The notes beneath the pieces were generated by a model. It made no database searches and had not been told where the DNA came from. It was given only the letters and a program-made list of their open reading frames with translations. A program made the translations under genes and the position numbers. A stretch of DNA of 64,000 nt, taken from Actinomadura sp. NBRC 104412. GTDB lineage: Bacteria; Actinomycetota; Actinomycetes; Streptosporangiales; Streptosporangiaceae. Numbering within the stretch: position 1 is the stretch's first letter; every line of letters starts with the position of its first letter. The stretch is taken from contig NZ_BSTM01000023.1 in the NCBI RefSeq assembly GCF_030269515.1, positions 62,001-126,000 of the forward strand, read 5' to 3'. Positions 9,551-18,577 of the stretch are shown here, one piece after another.

Positions 9551-10048
9551 TCAGGCGGTGCCGAACCACCCCGGCACGTCCAGCCGGAAGAAGTCCTCGG
9601 GGGTGAGCCTGCGCAGGTCCTCCTCCAGCGCGCGCAGGCGGTCGGCGCCCAGGTCGTCCGCCCAGCGCGCCCTGATCCGGTCGAACGCCGCCGACGAGCG
9701 GGCCAGCGAGTCGGCGCCCCTGGCCGTCAACCGGACGATCTTGCGGCGGGCGTCGGCGGGATCGGTTCCGCGCTCCACGTAGCCGAGCCGTTCCAGGGTC
9801 TCGACCGTCTTGCCGGCGGCCTGCTTGGACACGCCGAGCCGCTGGCCGAGCTCGGCGGCGGTGGTGCCGTGCGGGCCGATCGCCTGGAACACGAAGCCGT
9901 GCAGCGGGCGCAGGTCCGGGTGGCCCTCCCTGGCGAGCTCCCGGTGCACCTCGTCGATGACCAGGCGGAAGGCCATGAGCATCCGCAGCGGCAGCTCGTA
10001 TCCGGTGCCGGGGCGGAGGTCGGGCCCCGTGCCGGAGGCGCTTGACAT
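9551..10048 (-). CDS. MarR family transcriptional regulator
   Basis: A 165-residue winged-helix protein. It has PLHGFVFQAIGPHGTTAAELGQRLGVSKQAAGKTVETLERLGYVERG in the helix-turn-helix region, then DPADARRKIVRLTARGAD, the classic MarR wing. The ATG at 10048 follows GAGG with 9 bases' spacing; an ATG at 10063 lies in the operator region and is less likely. It is divergent from the cupin gene, with clustered TTGNC/GNCAA half-sites between them, so it probably represses itself and the cupin gene. The ligand is unknown. Confidence 0.9.
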   Translation of the reverse strand: MSSASGTGPDLRPGTGYELPLRMLMAFRLVIDEVHRELAREGHPDLRPLHGFVFQAIGPHGTTAAELGQRLGVSKQAAGKTVETLERLGYVERGTDPADARRKIVRLTARGADSLARSSAAFDRIRARWADDLGADRLRALEEDLRRLTPEDFFRLDVPGWFGTA

Positions 10049-10088
10049 AAAAGACAACCTCATTGACTATATGGACAACTCGATTGTC
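10042..10088. promoter_or_regulatory. Clustered MarR-type operators in the marR/cupin divergent promoter
   Basis: Three dyads with TTGNC/GNCAA half-sites are packed here: TTGACATAAAAGACAA (10042-10057), TTGACTATATGGACAA (10063-10078) and GACAA-CTCGA-TTGTC (10074-10088). The first two are spaced 21 bases, two helical turns, so bound dimers would share one face. The first overlaps the marR start codon, and the third lies about 20 bases before the cupin start. Confidence 0.7.
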
Positions 10089-10107
10089 TATCTTAGGGGA
10101 GATCGCC

Positions 10108-10530
10108 ATGACCCTCGTACGCCAGGCCGACTGCCGCAGGACCGAGACGCCCAATGGAGTGATGACGACCCTTGCCAGCCCCACCCAGGGCGGAGCCGCG
10201 GATCTCGCCCTGTGGCGGGTCGACATGATCCCCGACCGCCGCGGGCCGCGCCACGCCGCCGACACCGAGCAGGTGTGGAGTTGCCTGGACGGCGCCGCCA
10301 CCATCGACCTCGGCGGGCAGGAGCTCACCGTCGGGCCGGGCGACACCGTCGTCATGCCGGCCGACGTGCCCCGTCAGGTCACCACCGGCCCGGACGGCGG
10401 GTTCTCCGCCGTCGTCACCGCCCCCGCCGGCACCCAGGTCTACGTCCTGGCCGAGCCCGGCGAGGAACAGCGACCGTGCGACCTGGCGCCCAAGGGGGAC
10501 GAGCGGCTCGTCCCGCTGTGGGCGCGCTGA
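10108..10530 (+). CDS. Small cupin-fold protein
   Basis: A 140-residue single-domain cupin. ALWRVDMIPDRRGPRHAADTEQVWSCLDGAATIDLGG carries the first cupin motif, with His and Glu ligands (HAADTEQ), and TVGPGDTVVMPADVPRQVT the second. The second-motif metal His is not obvious (Arg-Gln in its place), so metal binding is uncertain. The ATG at 10108 follows AGGGGAGA; a longer frame from 10063 would start inside the operators. It is divergent from marR and likely its target. It could bind or degrade a small phenolic compound, but nothing in the sequence fixes a substrate. Confidence 0.75.
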   Translation: MTLVRQADCRRTETPNGVMTTLASPTQGGAADLALWRVDMIPDRRGPRHAADTEQVWSCLDGAATIDLGGQELTVGPGDTVVMPADVPRQVTTGPDGGFSAVVTAPAGTQVYVLAEPGEEQRPCDLAPKGDERLVPLWAR

Positions 10531-10537
10531 GCCGCGC

Positions 10538-11185
10538 CTACGCCATGCCCAGGTAGGTGAGGACGGCCAGGACGCGGCGGTTGTCGTCCTCCGAAGGCGG
10601 CAGGCCCAGCTTGCTGAAGATGTTGTTGGTGTGCTTGCTGACGGCCTTCTCCGTCACGAACATGGCCGACGCGATGGCCGCGTTCGAGCGGCCCTCCGCC
10701 ATCAGGCCGAGCACCTCGCGCTCACGCGGAGTCAGCCTCTGCAACGGCTCCTCGCGGGCGTGCCTGGTGAGCAACTGGGCCACCACGTCCGGATCGAGCG
10801 CCGTACCCCCGTCGGCGACCCGGCGCACCGCGTCCACGAACTGGCTCACGTCCGACACCCGGTCCTTGAGGAGGTAGCCGATGCCGCCGGTGCTGTCGGA
10901 CAGCAGCTCCCGCGCGTAGAGCTGCTCCACGTGCTGCGACAGCACCAGCACCGGCAGGCCCGGGACCTGCTTGCGGGCCTCCAGCGCCGCGCGCAGCCCC
11001 TCGTCGGTGAACGTGGGCGGCAGCCGCACGTCCACCACCGCCACGTCGGGGCGGTGCGTGGTCAGCGCGCGCAGCAGGGAGGGACCGTTGTCCACCGCCT
11101 CGACGACCTCGAACCCGAACGCCTGCAGAAGGCGGATCAGCCCGTCCCTGAGGAGGGCGAGGTCTTCGGCGATGACAACGCGCAC
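10538..11185 (-). CDS. NarL/LuxR-type response regulator
   Basis: A 215-residue regulator. The receiver domain (VRVVIAEDLALLRDGLIRLL, phosphoacceptor Asp in DVAVVDVRLPP, Lys in YLLKDRVSD) is followed by a LuxR helix-turn-helix (LTPREREVLGLMAEGRSNAAIASAMFVTEKAVSKHTNNIFSKL). Its GTG start lies 49 bases inside the 3' end of the histidine kinase gene, so the pair is translationally coupled and is almost certainly a cognate two-component system. Convergent with the cupin gene, 7 bases apart. Target genes are not evident. Confidence 0.93.
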   Translation of the reverse strand: MRVVIAEDLALLRDGLIRLLQAFGFEVVEAVDNGPSLLRALTTHRPDVAVVDVRLPPTFTDEGLRAALEARKQVPGLPVLVLSQHVEQLYARELLSDSTGGIGYLLKDRVSDVSQFVDAVRRVADGGTALDPDVVAQLLTRHAREEPLQRLTPREREVLGLMAEGRSNAAIASAMFVTEKAVSKHTNNIFSKLGLPPSEDDNRRVLAVLTYLGMA

Positions 11186-12429
11186 GGCAGCTCCATGGTC
11201 ACGACGGTCGGCCCACCGGAGGGGCTGGTCACCGCCATCGTGCCATCGAAGGCGGCGAGCCTCCGCTCGATGCCCCGCATTCCCCCGCCCGAGGCCGGGT
11301 CCGCCCCGCCCACGCCGTCGTCCCCGACGATCATCCGCAGCCGGTCCCCGGCGTGCTCGATCTGGACCCAGGCCCGGCCCGCGCCGCTGTGCTTGACCAC
11401 GTTGGCCAGCATCTCGGCGACCGCGAAGTAGGCGGCGGACTCCACCGGCGCCTCCACCCTCCCCGGCACGTCGACGCTGACATCGACGGGCAGCGGAAGC
11501 GACAGCGCCAGCGCCCGCACGGCGCCGTCCAGGCCCCGCTCGGCCAGCACCGGCGGGTGGATGCCCCGGACGAGGTCGCGCAGCTCGGTCAGCGCCTGGC
11601 CGCTGGCCGACCGCGCCTCGGCGAGCAGTTGCTGCGCGGCCTCCGGATCGTGCTTCATCAGCTGCTCGGCCAAGCCGATGTTCATGCTCAGCGCCACGAG
11701 CCTGGCCTGCGCGCCGTCATGCAGGTCGCGCTCGATGCGGCGCAGCTCCGCGGCGGACGCGTCCACGGTCTCGGTACGGGTCTCGGTCAGCTCCCGTACC
11801 CGCTCGGCCAGCGCGGTACGGGCGGGGGAGAGGAGGGACTGGGCGACCAGGGCGTGACCCTTGAGGATCCACGGATTCACCGGCAGCGACACGGCCGTGA
11901 GCAGGGCGCCCAGGACGAACGGGGCGACGATGCCAACGACGCCCCATGCCTCCAGCGGCCAGAACGGCCCCCAGCCGTAGGAGGTGATCTGCCCCAGCCA
12001 GGGCGCCACGAACATGCCCTCGACCCCGTACACAAGCAGGCACGCCGGCAGCAGGCCCAGCGCCAGCCCGACCGGCATGTTCACCACCAGCCACAGCAGA
12101 TCCCGCCAGGTCGCCGGATCCGACAGCATCCACCACAGGCGGCGGAACGGGTTGTGCGCGTTCGCGGGCTCCGGCCGGTACGGGAGGGGTATCGGCACGC
12201 CCGACCACTCCGCCGCCCACATCCGCTGGATGTTGGCGAACGAGCGCAGCGCCGACAGCGAGGCGGGGGCCAGGAACACCCCGACGCCCAGCGGGATGAA
12301 AGCGATCGACAGGACGGTCATCACGAACAGCGGGATGCCCACGGCCAGCGCCAGCACGGCCTGCACCAGACCGCGCAGGCATGTGACGAGACCCACCCGG
12401 GCGATCTCGGCCCTGCGGTCGCCGTCCAT
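11137..12429 (-). CDS. Membrane sensor histidine kinase (HisKA_3 type)
   Basis: A 430-residue kinase. The N-terminal half (about 20-180) contains four or more hydrophobic segments (VLALAVGIPLFVMTVLSIAF; LLWLVVNMPVGLALGLLPACLL; APFVLGALLTAVSL) of the actinobacterial sensor-domain type. It is followed by the dimerisation/phosphoacceptor helix RRIERDLHDGAQARLVALSM with His237 and an HATPase domain (VVKHSGAGRAWVQI; GDDGVGGADPASGGGMRGI). It autophosphorylates and passes phosphate to the overlapping response regulator. The membrane-embedded sensor suggests an envelope or lipid-phase signal. Confidence 0.93.
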   Translation of the reverse strand: MDGDRRAEIARVGLVTCLRGLVQAVLALAVGIPLFVMTVLSIAFIPLGVGVFLAPASLSALRSFANIQRMWAAEWSGVPIPLPYRPEPANAHNPFRRLWWMLSDPATWRDLLWLVVNMPVGLALGLLPACLLVYGVEGMFVAPWLGQITSYGWGPFWPLEAWGVVGIVAPFVLGALLTAVSLPVNPWILKGHALVAQSLLSPARTALAERVRELTETRTETVDASAAELRRIERDLHDGAQARLVALSMNIGLAEQLMKHDPEAAQQLLAEARSASGQALTELRDLVRGIHPPVLAERGLDGAVRALALSLPLPVDVSVDVPGRVEAPVESAAYFAVAEMLANVVKHSGAGRAWVQIEHAGDRLRMIVGDDGVGGADPASGGGMRGIERRLAAFDGTMAVTSPSGGPTVVTMELPCALSSPKTSPSSGTG

Positions 12430-12649
12430 GCGGATCCTCCCGTCGAGACAGCGGGAAGGATTTCCTCCGCCTTCCCGTCGCTCCCCATCGTCTTTGCGCC
12501 GTCGCGTCCATTGTGGACGGTTCCGCGCGCTACCTCAGTGGTGCTAAGTCCACTTCACCGATCTTCGGGGCGGCGCGACAAGCGGCCCGGTTACCTGCAC
12601 AATGCTTGGGCACCACCAGGGGACTTCCAGGGGAGAGCGAATCCACATC

Positions 12650-15145
12650 GTGACAGCGTCCATCAGCCAGAACGTGTCCAGCGAGGGCGCGGACGGCCGG
12701 GCCGTCCCGCCGCCGGTCCCGCCGATCACCGAGCGGATCGCGCGGGAGCTCGGCGTCCGTGAAGGGCAGGTGCGGGTCGCCGTCGAGCTCCTTGACGGCG
12801 GCGCCACGGTGCCGTTCATCGCCCGGTACCGCAAGGAGGCCACCGGCACCCTCGACGACGGCCAACTGCGGCAGCTCGAAGAGCGCCTGCGCTACCTGCG
12901 GGAGCTGGACGAGCGGCGCGCCGCGATCCTGGAGTCGATCGACTCCCAGGGCAGGCTCACCGACGAGCTGCGCGCGCAGATCATGGCCGCCGAGTCCAAG
13001 GCCAGGCTCGAGGACATCTACCTGCCGTACAAGCCCAAGCGGCGCACCAAGGCGCAGATCGCGCGCGAGGCCGGGCTGGAGCCGCTGGCCGACCTGCTGC
13101 TGGGCGACCCGTCGAACGACCCGCGGGCCGCCGCCACCGCCTACGTCGACCTCGACAAGGGCGTCGCCGACGAGGCCGCCGCGCTGGAGGGCGCCCGCGC
13201 GATCCTGGTCGAGCGGTTCGCCGAGGACGCCGACCTCATCGGCGGGCTGCGGGAGCGCATGTGGTCGCGCGGCCGCGTGGTGTCGAAGGTGCGCGAGGGC
13301 AAGGAGGAGGCGGGCGCCAAGTTCGCCGACTACTTCGCGTTCTCCGAGCCGTTCGCCAAGCTGCCCTCGCACCGGGTCCTCGCGCTGTTCCGCGGCGAGA
13401 AGGAGGAGGTGCTCGAACTCGACCTGGAACCCGAGGAGCCGGACGACTCGGCGTCCCGCAGCTCCTACGAGGCCGAGATCGCGCGGCGCTTCGGCGTCGA
13501 GGACCTGGGCCGTCCCGCCGACCGCTGGCTGAACGACACGGTGCGCTGGGCCTGGCGCACCCGCATCCTCGTCCACCTCGGCATCGACATCCGGACCCGG
13601 CTGCGGCAGGAGGCCGAGGACGAGGCGGTACGGGTGTTCGCCGCCAACCTGCGCGACCTGCTGCTGGCCGCGCCCGCGGGGTCCCGCACCACCATGGGCC
13701 TGGACCCGGGGCTGCGCACCGGTGTCAAGGTCGCCGTCGTGGACCCCACCGGCAAGGTCGTCGCCACCGACACGATCTACCCGCACACGGGGTCCGCGGG
13801 GCGCGGGCGGTGGGACGAGTCCATCGCCACGCTGGCCGGGCTCGCCCGCAAGCACGCCGTCGACCTGATCGCCATCGGCAACGGCACCGCGTCCCGGGAG
13901 ACCGACCGGCTCGCCGCCGACCTGATCGCGCGGCATCCGGAGCTGAAGCTCACGAAGGTCATGGTGTCGGAGGCGGGCGCCTCGGTGTACTCGGCGTCCG
14001 CGTACGCGGCGCGCGAGCTGCCCGGACTGGACGTCTCGCTGCGCGGCGCGGTCTCGATCGCCCGCCGCCTCCAGGACCCGCTGGCCGAGCTGGTCAAGAT
14101 CGACCCCAAGTCCATCGGGGTGGGCCAGTACCAGCACGACGTGTCGGAGGTCAAGCTGTCGCGGTCGCTCGACGCCGTCGTGGAGGACGCGGTGAACGCC
14201 GTGGGCGTGGACGTCAACACCGCCTCCGCGCCGCTGCTCACCCGGGTGTCGGGCATCTCCGAGGGCCTGGCGGAGAACATCGTCGCCCACCGCGACGCCA
14301 ACGGCCCGTTCCGCACGCGGTCGGGGCTGAGGGAGGTGCCCAGGCTCGGGCCCAAGGCGTTCGAGCAGTGCGCGGGCTTCCTGCGCATCCCCGACGGCGA
14401 CGACCCGCTGGACGCCTCCAGCGTCCACCCCGAGGCGTATCCGGTGGCGCGCCGCATCGTGGACGCCGCGGGCGGCGACATCCGGAGCCTGATCGGCAAC
14501 ACCCGCGTGCTGCGCGGGCTGCGCCCGTCCGACTTCGTGGACGACACCTTCGGGCTGCCGACCGTCACCGACATCCTTGCCGAGCTGGAGAAGCCGGGCC
14601 GCGACCCGCGTCCCGCCTTCCGTGCCGCCGAGTTCAAGGAGGGCGTCAACACCCCCGCCGACCTGGAGCCCGGCATGATCCTCGAAGGGGTCGTCACGAA
14701 CGTGGCGGCCTTCGGGGCGTTCGTGGACGTGGGCGTGCACCAGGACGGTCTCGTGCACATCTCCGCGATGTCCGATCGGTACGTGGAGGACCCGCGCGAC
14801 GTGGTCAAGCCCGGCGACATCGTCCGGGTGAAGGTCCTGGACGTGGATCTCAGGCGCAACCGGATCTCGCTGACGCTGCGGCTCGACGACGACGCCCGCG
14901 CCGGAGGCGGCGCCCAGGGCGGCGGCCGTGGCCGGGGCGATGGCGGCCAGGGCGGCAGAGGCGGCCGGGGGGCGGGCCAGGGGAACCGCCGGGGTCAGGG
15001 CGGGCGCGGCGGTGGCCGCGGAGGCTACGACCGGGGCGGTGCGGGCGCCTCCGGCGGCGGTGCGATGGCCGACGCGCTGCGCCGTGCGGGCCTCGACAAG
15101 GGCCTACCCGGGGACATGGGCAAGGGCGGCAAGCGCCGCCGCTAG
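12650..15145 (+). CDS. tex: Tex-family RNA-binding transcription accessory protein
   Basis: 831 residues from GTG 12650. The order is Tex N-terminal helical domain (VPFIARYRKEATGTLDDGQL), YqgF-like RNase H fold (TTMGLDPGLRTGVKVAVVD), helix-hairpin-helix (NTASAPLLTRVSGISEGLA; FRTRSGLREVPRLGPKAFEQ) and an S1 domain (GMILEGVVTNVAAFGAFVDV). Tex proteins act in transcription and RNA metabolism. The last 80 residues are an unusual Gly/Arg-rich tail with repeated GGRGRG and RGG patches, likely disordered and RNA-binding. An in-frame ATG at 12602 is an alternative start; the residues it adds look non-family. The gene converges on the next membrane protein with a 4-base stop overlap. Confidence 0.93.
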   Translation: MTASISQNVSSEGADGRAVPPPVPPITERIARELGVREGQVRVAVELLDGGATVPFIARYRKEATGTLDDGQLRQLEERLRYLRELDERRAAILESIDSQGRLTDELRAQIMAAESKARLEDIYLPYKPKRRTKAQIAREAGLEPLADLLLGDPSNDPRAAATAYVDLDKGVADEAAALEGARAILVERFAEDADLIGGLRERMWSRGRVVSKVREGKEEAGAKFADYFAFSEPFAKLPSHRVLALFRGEKEEVLELDLEPEEPDDSASRSSYEAEIARRFGVEDLGRPADRWLNDTVRWAWRTRILVHLGIDIRTRLRQEAEDEAVRVFAANLRDLLLAAPAGSRTTMGLDPGLRTGVKVAVVDPTGKVVATDTIYPHTGSAGRGRWDESIATLAGLARKHAVDLIAIGNGTASRETDRLAADLIARHPELKLTKVMVSEAGASVYSASAYAARELPGLDVSLRGAVSIARRLQDPLAELVKIDPKSIGVGQYQHDVSEVKLSRSLDAVVEDAVNAVGVDVNTASAPLLTRVSGISEGLAENIVAHRDANGPFRTRSGLREVPRLGPKAFEQCAGFLRIPDGDDPLDASSVHPEAYPVARRIVDAAGGDIRSLIGNTRVLRGLRPSDFVDDTFGLPTVTDILAELEKPGRDPRPAFRAAEFKEGVNTPADLEPGMILEGVVTNVAAFGAFVDVGVHQDGLVHISAMSDRYVEDPRDVVKPGDIVRVKVLDVDLRRNRISLTLRLDDDARAGGGAQGGGRGRGDGGQGGRGGRGAGQGNRRGQGGRGGGRGGYDRGGAGASGGGAMADALRRAGLDKGLPGDMGKGGKRRR

Positions 15146-16575
15146 CCGGCGGAACCCGGCGGCCTCCACATTCCATCGTGGACGCCGCCGGACGTCTCTT
15201 GGGCGCCGTCCTCCCCGGCGCCGGTGGTGTACGTGTCGTCGTCCCAGGACGGCCCCCGCCCGAGGGGGTCCTGCGCGTACGGGCCGGGCTTCGGCGGTGT
15301 CACGGACGGGATCTCGCCGGTGGCGCGGTCCTCCGGCGGGGGACGGCCGAACGCCTGCGGGCCGGAGCCCCGGTCGGGCGCCAGGTGCCCGGACGGGGAC
15401 TCGCCCGGGGGTCGGCGGCGGCCGGGCGGGCGCCGCTCCCTCGGCCGGTCGAACGGGCTCAGGCCCGGAGGCGCGTCCTCGAACGGCGGGAACGTCTCGG
15501 GCGGAGGCGCCGGGGGCGCCGGGGGCGGCGCTGTCTTGGGCATCGTCGTGGGCGTCGGAGCCGAGAGCGGGACGGATGAGGTGTCGCCGAAGCGCCGTCC
15601 CTGGGGAGGGGACGACAAGGAGGGCGAGGTGCCCTGCGGGCCTCGTCCCGTCTCCTTCCGGCCTTCGCCGGACCCGGACGCGGGTGCGGCCCCTGAGCCC
15701 GGCCCGGAGGCGGGCTGGGCGGAGACGGGCCGGTGCCGGGGGAATTGCAGGACGGCGATCACGGCCAGCGCCAGCGCGCCCAGCCGCATCCCGAGGTGCC
15801 GCGCGTCCTGGGGCCAGGGCTCGCCGTACATGAACGTGCCCGTCACCAGCAGATGGGTCTTGGCGACGGCCGTCATCACCACCGCCACGATGGACACCCG
15901 GCACCGCTGAAACCCGGCCATCAGCGCGGCGAAGCCGATCACCGCCGAGGCCACCGTCGCGTACGGGTAGGGCGTGAACAGGCTCGACACGCTGATGCCC
16001 GAGTCGCTCCAGCCCTTGATGCACAACTCGGCGGTGCCGATGGGCAGGCCGGAACTGAGCCCGTAGGCGATCCCGGTGATCTCCCGGGCGTGCTTTCCGT
16101 CCGGCCGGTGATCGCCGATCAGCCAGATGATCCCCGGCACCAGCAACGCCGGGGTAATGATCATCGCGAGTTTCTCCGGGGGCACGTCCACGGCCCTGAT
16201 CGGGGGCGGATTACCGATCGACGCGACGATCAGCACCATCGCGGCGGCGATCATGAGCAGGCTCAGCCATTCCCGTCCGGTGAGCCGTTCGCGGAAGAAC
16301 ACCAGCGCGATGAGCAGCAGCAGGAAGACGCCGGACATGAAGATCGGCACGCCGATCGCCAGCGAGACCTGGGACATCGACACGATCTGCAGGGCGAGCC
16401 CGCCCAGAACGAGGGCCAGGCCGAGCAGGAAGATCCAGTTGGAAAGGATCACCCAGACCAAGCGCAGGAGCCTGTTGGTGCGCAGCCGTTCGAGGCGGTC
16501 GGCCGCCACCTTGAAGATCGCGAAGCCGACATAGTAGAGGCCGGTCGCACCAAAGGCCGCAACTATCCCGTTCAT
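15142..16575 (-). CDS. EamA/DMT-like multispan membrane protein with long proline-rich tail
   Basis: 477 residues. Residues 1-290 hold about nine hydrophobic spans (VILSNWIFLLGLALVLGGLAL; AIGVPIFMSGVFLLLLIALVFF; WLSLLMIAAAMVLIVASIG; LAMIITPALLVPGIIWLI) with the pattern of the drug/metabolite transporter superfamily. From about 300 on the chain is a Pro/Gly/Ser-rich cytoplasmic or surface tail. The substrate is unknown. The start is ATG 16575; CATAAT 8 bases upstream suggests a leaderless transcript. Convergent with tex (stops overlap by 4 bases). Confidence 0.75.
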   Translation of the reverse strand: MNGIVAAFGATGLYYVGFAIFKVAADRLERLRTNRLLRLVWVILSNWIFLLGLALVLGGLALQIVSMSQVSLAIGVPIFMSGVFLLLLIALVFFRERLTGREWLSLLMIAAAMVLIVASIGNPPPIRAVDVPPEKLAMIITPALLVPGIIWLIGDHRPDGKHAREITGIAYGLSSGLPIGTAELCIKGWSDSGISVSSLFTPYPYATVASAVIGFAALMAGFQRCRVSIVAVVMTAVAKTHLLVTGTFMYGEPWPQDARHLGMRLGALALAVIAVLQFPRHRPVSAQPASGPGSGAAPASGSGEGRKETGRGPQGTSPSLSSPPQGRRFGDTSSVPLSAPTPTTMPKTAPPPAPPAPPPETFPPFEDAPPGLSPFDRPRERRPPGRRRPPGESPSGHLAPDRGSGPQAFGRPPPEDRATGEIPSVTPPKPGPYAQDPLGRGPSWDDDTYTTGAGEDGAQETSGGVHDGMWRPPGSAG

Positions 16576-16937
16576 CCCGCACGATTATGGGGGTCCGGAT
16601 GCTCAATGTCACACCCTGGCAACACATTGCTGATACCGGCGCGTTAGAGAAAACTATCTAGGACCGGCGGTTGACCCGCTGTAACGAGCGGTATGCCCAT
16701 CAGTTCGGCGACGTGCCCCGGCTTGGTGGGCGCGGTGTCGGCACTCCCGGCCCGTACCCCATAGACTGGCGCGCGAACGCGCGGACCCGGCTACCGGCTG
16801 CCCGCGTCGCGCCGCCCGCGGTGGACCCGTCCACCGTGGCCCGTTCAGCGCGGGACCTGCGGAGAGAGACGACGACGGGCCAAGCACGCGTCGAACGCCG
16901 CGGCCGAGACAGCGCCCGATCAAGGAGACCTACCCCA
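16576..16937. promoter_or_regulatory. Divergent promoter region of the EamA-like gene and tig
   Basis: 362 bases without a credible gene. A CATAAT hexamer lies 8 bases before the minus-strand gene. For tig, TAGACT at 16762-16767 resembles a -10 box and would give a 5' leader of about 165 bases. No clear -35 box or riboswitch was recognised. Confidence 0.4.
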
Positions 16938-18401
16938 GTGAAGACCGATGTCGAGGAGCTGACCCCCACGCGGGTCAAGCTCACCGTCGAGGTGCCGTTC
17001 GACGAGCTCAAGCCGAACCTCGACAAGGCGTACAAGGAGATCTCGCAGCAGGTGCGGATCAAGGGCTTCCGGCCCGGCAAGGTCCCCGCCAGGCTGATCG
17101 ACCAGTACGTCGGGCGGGGGGCGGTCCTGCAGGAGGCGGTCAACGACGCGCTTCCCCAGCTGTACGGCCGCGCCGTCGAGGACAGCGAGATCTTCGTCCT
17201 CGGCCAGCCGGACGTGGAGGTGACCGAGCTCGACGACGGGAACCAGTTCGCCTTCACCGCCGAGGTCGACATCCGCCCCAAGTTCGAGGTGCCCGACTAC
17301 GACGGCCTCGAGGTGACCGTCGAGGACGCCGAGGTCGGCGAGGAGCAGATCGAGGAGACCCTGGGCAACCTGCGCGAGCGGTTCGCCTCCCTCACCGCCG
17401 CCGACCGGCCGGTCGAGGAGGGCGACTTCGTCACCCTCGACCTGGTGGCCGAGATCGACGGCGAGAAGGTCGAGGACGCCTCCACCTCCGGCTACTCCTA
17501 CGAGGTCGGCAGCAAGTCCGGCATCGAGGGCTTGGACGACGCCCTGCCGGGCCTGTCGGCCGGGGAGAGCAAGACCTTCACCGGCACCCTGGTGGACGGC
17601 GAGCGGGCCGGCGAGGAGGCCCAGATCACCGTCACCGTGCAGAGCGTCAAGGTCAAGAACCTGCCCGAGCCGGACGACGAGTTCGCCCAGATGGCCAGCG
17701 AGTTCGACACCATCGACGAGCTGCGCGCCGACATCCGCGACCGGCTGTCCCGGCAGGTGCGGCTCCAGCAGATCTCCGAGGCCCGCGACAAGGCCCTGGA
17801 GGCGCTGCTGGAGAAGATCGACATCCCGCTGCCCGAGAAGGTGGTCGAGGAGGAGATCCAGCGCCGCGGCCGGCAGTTGGAGCAGCAGCTCCAGATGGCC
17901 GGGATGACCAAGGAGGACTACCTCTCCCGCGAGGAGAAGTCCGAAGAGGAGTTCGACACCGAGGTCGCCGAGGCGGCCCGGCAGGCGGTCAAGGGCGGCT
18001 TCGTGCTCGACCAGCTCGCCGTCCAGGAGGAGCTGGGCGTCGAGAACGAGGAGCTCAGCGACTACGTCGTCACCCAGGCGATGCAGATGGGCGTGCAGCC
18101 GCAGCAGCTCGCCGAGTACCTGACCGAGAACAACCAGCTTCCGGCGATCGTCTCGGAGGTGCTGCGCAGCAAGGCGCTCAACCTGCTGGTCGAGCACGTG
18201 ACCGTCAAGGACGCCTCCGGCAACGAGGTGGACATCGAGGCGATCCGCCGCGAGCTGAACAACGAGACCGGCCAGACCGTCCAGGCCGAGGGCGAGGCCC
18301 GGGAGACGGACGGGGAGAAGGACGAGGAGACGGACGGGGAGAGCGAGGCCGAGGAGACCGCCGAGGCCAAGGGCTCGGAGACGTCCGAGAAGGACGCCTG
18401 A
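16938..18401 (+). CDS. tig: Trigger factor, ribosome-associated chaperone and prolyl isomerase
   Basis: 487 residues from GTG 16938, 7 bases after AAGGAGA. The ribosome-binding N-domain has the signature GFRPGKVPARLIDQYVG; the FKBP-type PPIase domain follows at about 155-240 (VEEGDFVTLDLVAEIDGEKV), then the helical chaperone arms. The last 50 residues are a strongly acidic Glu/Asp-rich tail (DGEKDEETDGESEAEETAEA), as in other actinomycetes. It binds nascent chains at the ribosome exit. It is followed by a strong terminator and then the clpP operon; the tig-clpP-clpX linkage is conserved. Confidence 0.98.
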   Translation: MKTDVEELTPTRVKLTVEVPFDELKPNLDKAYKEISQQVRIKGFRPGKVPARLIDQYVGRGAVLQEAVNDALPQLYGRAVEDSEIFVLGQPDVEVTELDDGNQFAFTAEVDIRPKFEVPDYDGLEVTVEDAEVGEEQIEETLGNLRERFASLTAADRPVEEGDFVTLDLVAEIDGEKVEDASTSGYSYEVGSKSGIEGLDDALPGLSAGESKTFTGTLVDGERAGEEAQITVTVQSVKVKNLPEPDDEFAQMASEFDTIDELRADIRDRLSRQVRLQQISEARDKALEALLEKIDIPLPEKVVEEEIQRRGRQLEQQLQMAGMTKEDYLSREEKSEEEFDTEVAEAARQAVKGGFVLDQLAVQEELGVENEELSDYVVTQAMQMGVQPQQLAEYLTENNQLPAIVSEVLRSKALNLLVEHVTVKDASGNEVDIEAIRRELNNETGQTVQAEGEARETDGEKDEETDGESEAEETAEAKGSETSEKDA

Positions 18402-18415
18402 TCCCGTATCGGCTC

Positions 18416-18446
18416 ACGCCCCGTGCCCGGCCAGGGCACGGGGCGT
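18416..18446 (+). terminator. Intrinsic terminator after tig
   Basis: ACGCCCCGTGCCC at 18416-18428 pairs perfectly (13 bp) with GGGCACGGGGCGT at 18434-18446 around a 5-base loop, followed by a short pyrimidine-rich TTCCCCTTCTATT tract. Confidence 0.85.
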
Positions 18447-18577
18447 TCCCCTTCTATTGAGATCACCATGCGCGGGTACGCCCCCAGCGAAAAGCGGGGT
18501 CTCGCGGCGTGATCGGCCGCCGGGGCGCGTTAATGTCCAAAGCATCCGAACCGATAAAAGGACCGGAGGAACACCCG

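Noticed and set aside
12530..14758. Open frame of 742 codons on the minus strand opposite tex
   Set aside because: Antisense shadow of tex; no domain content.
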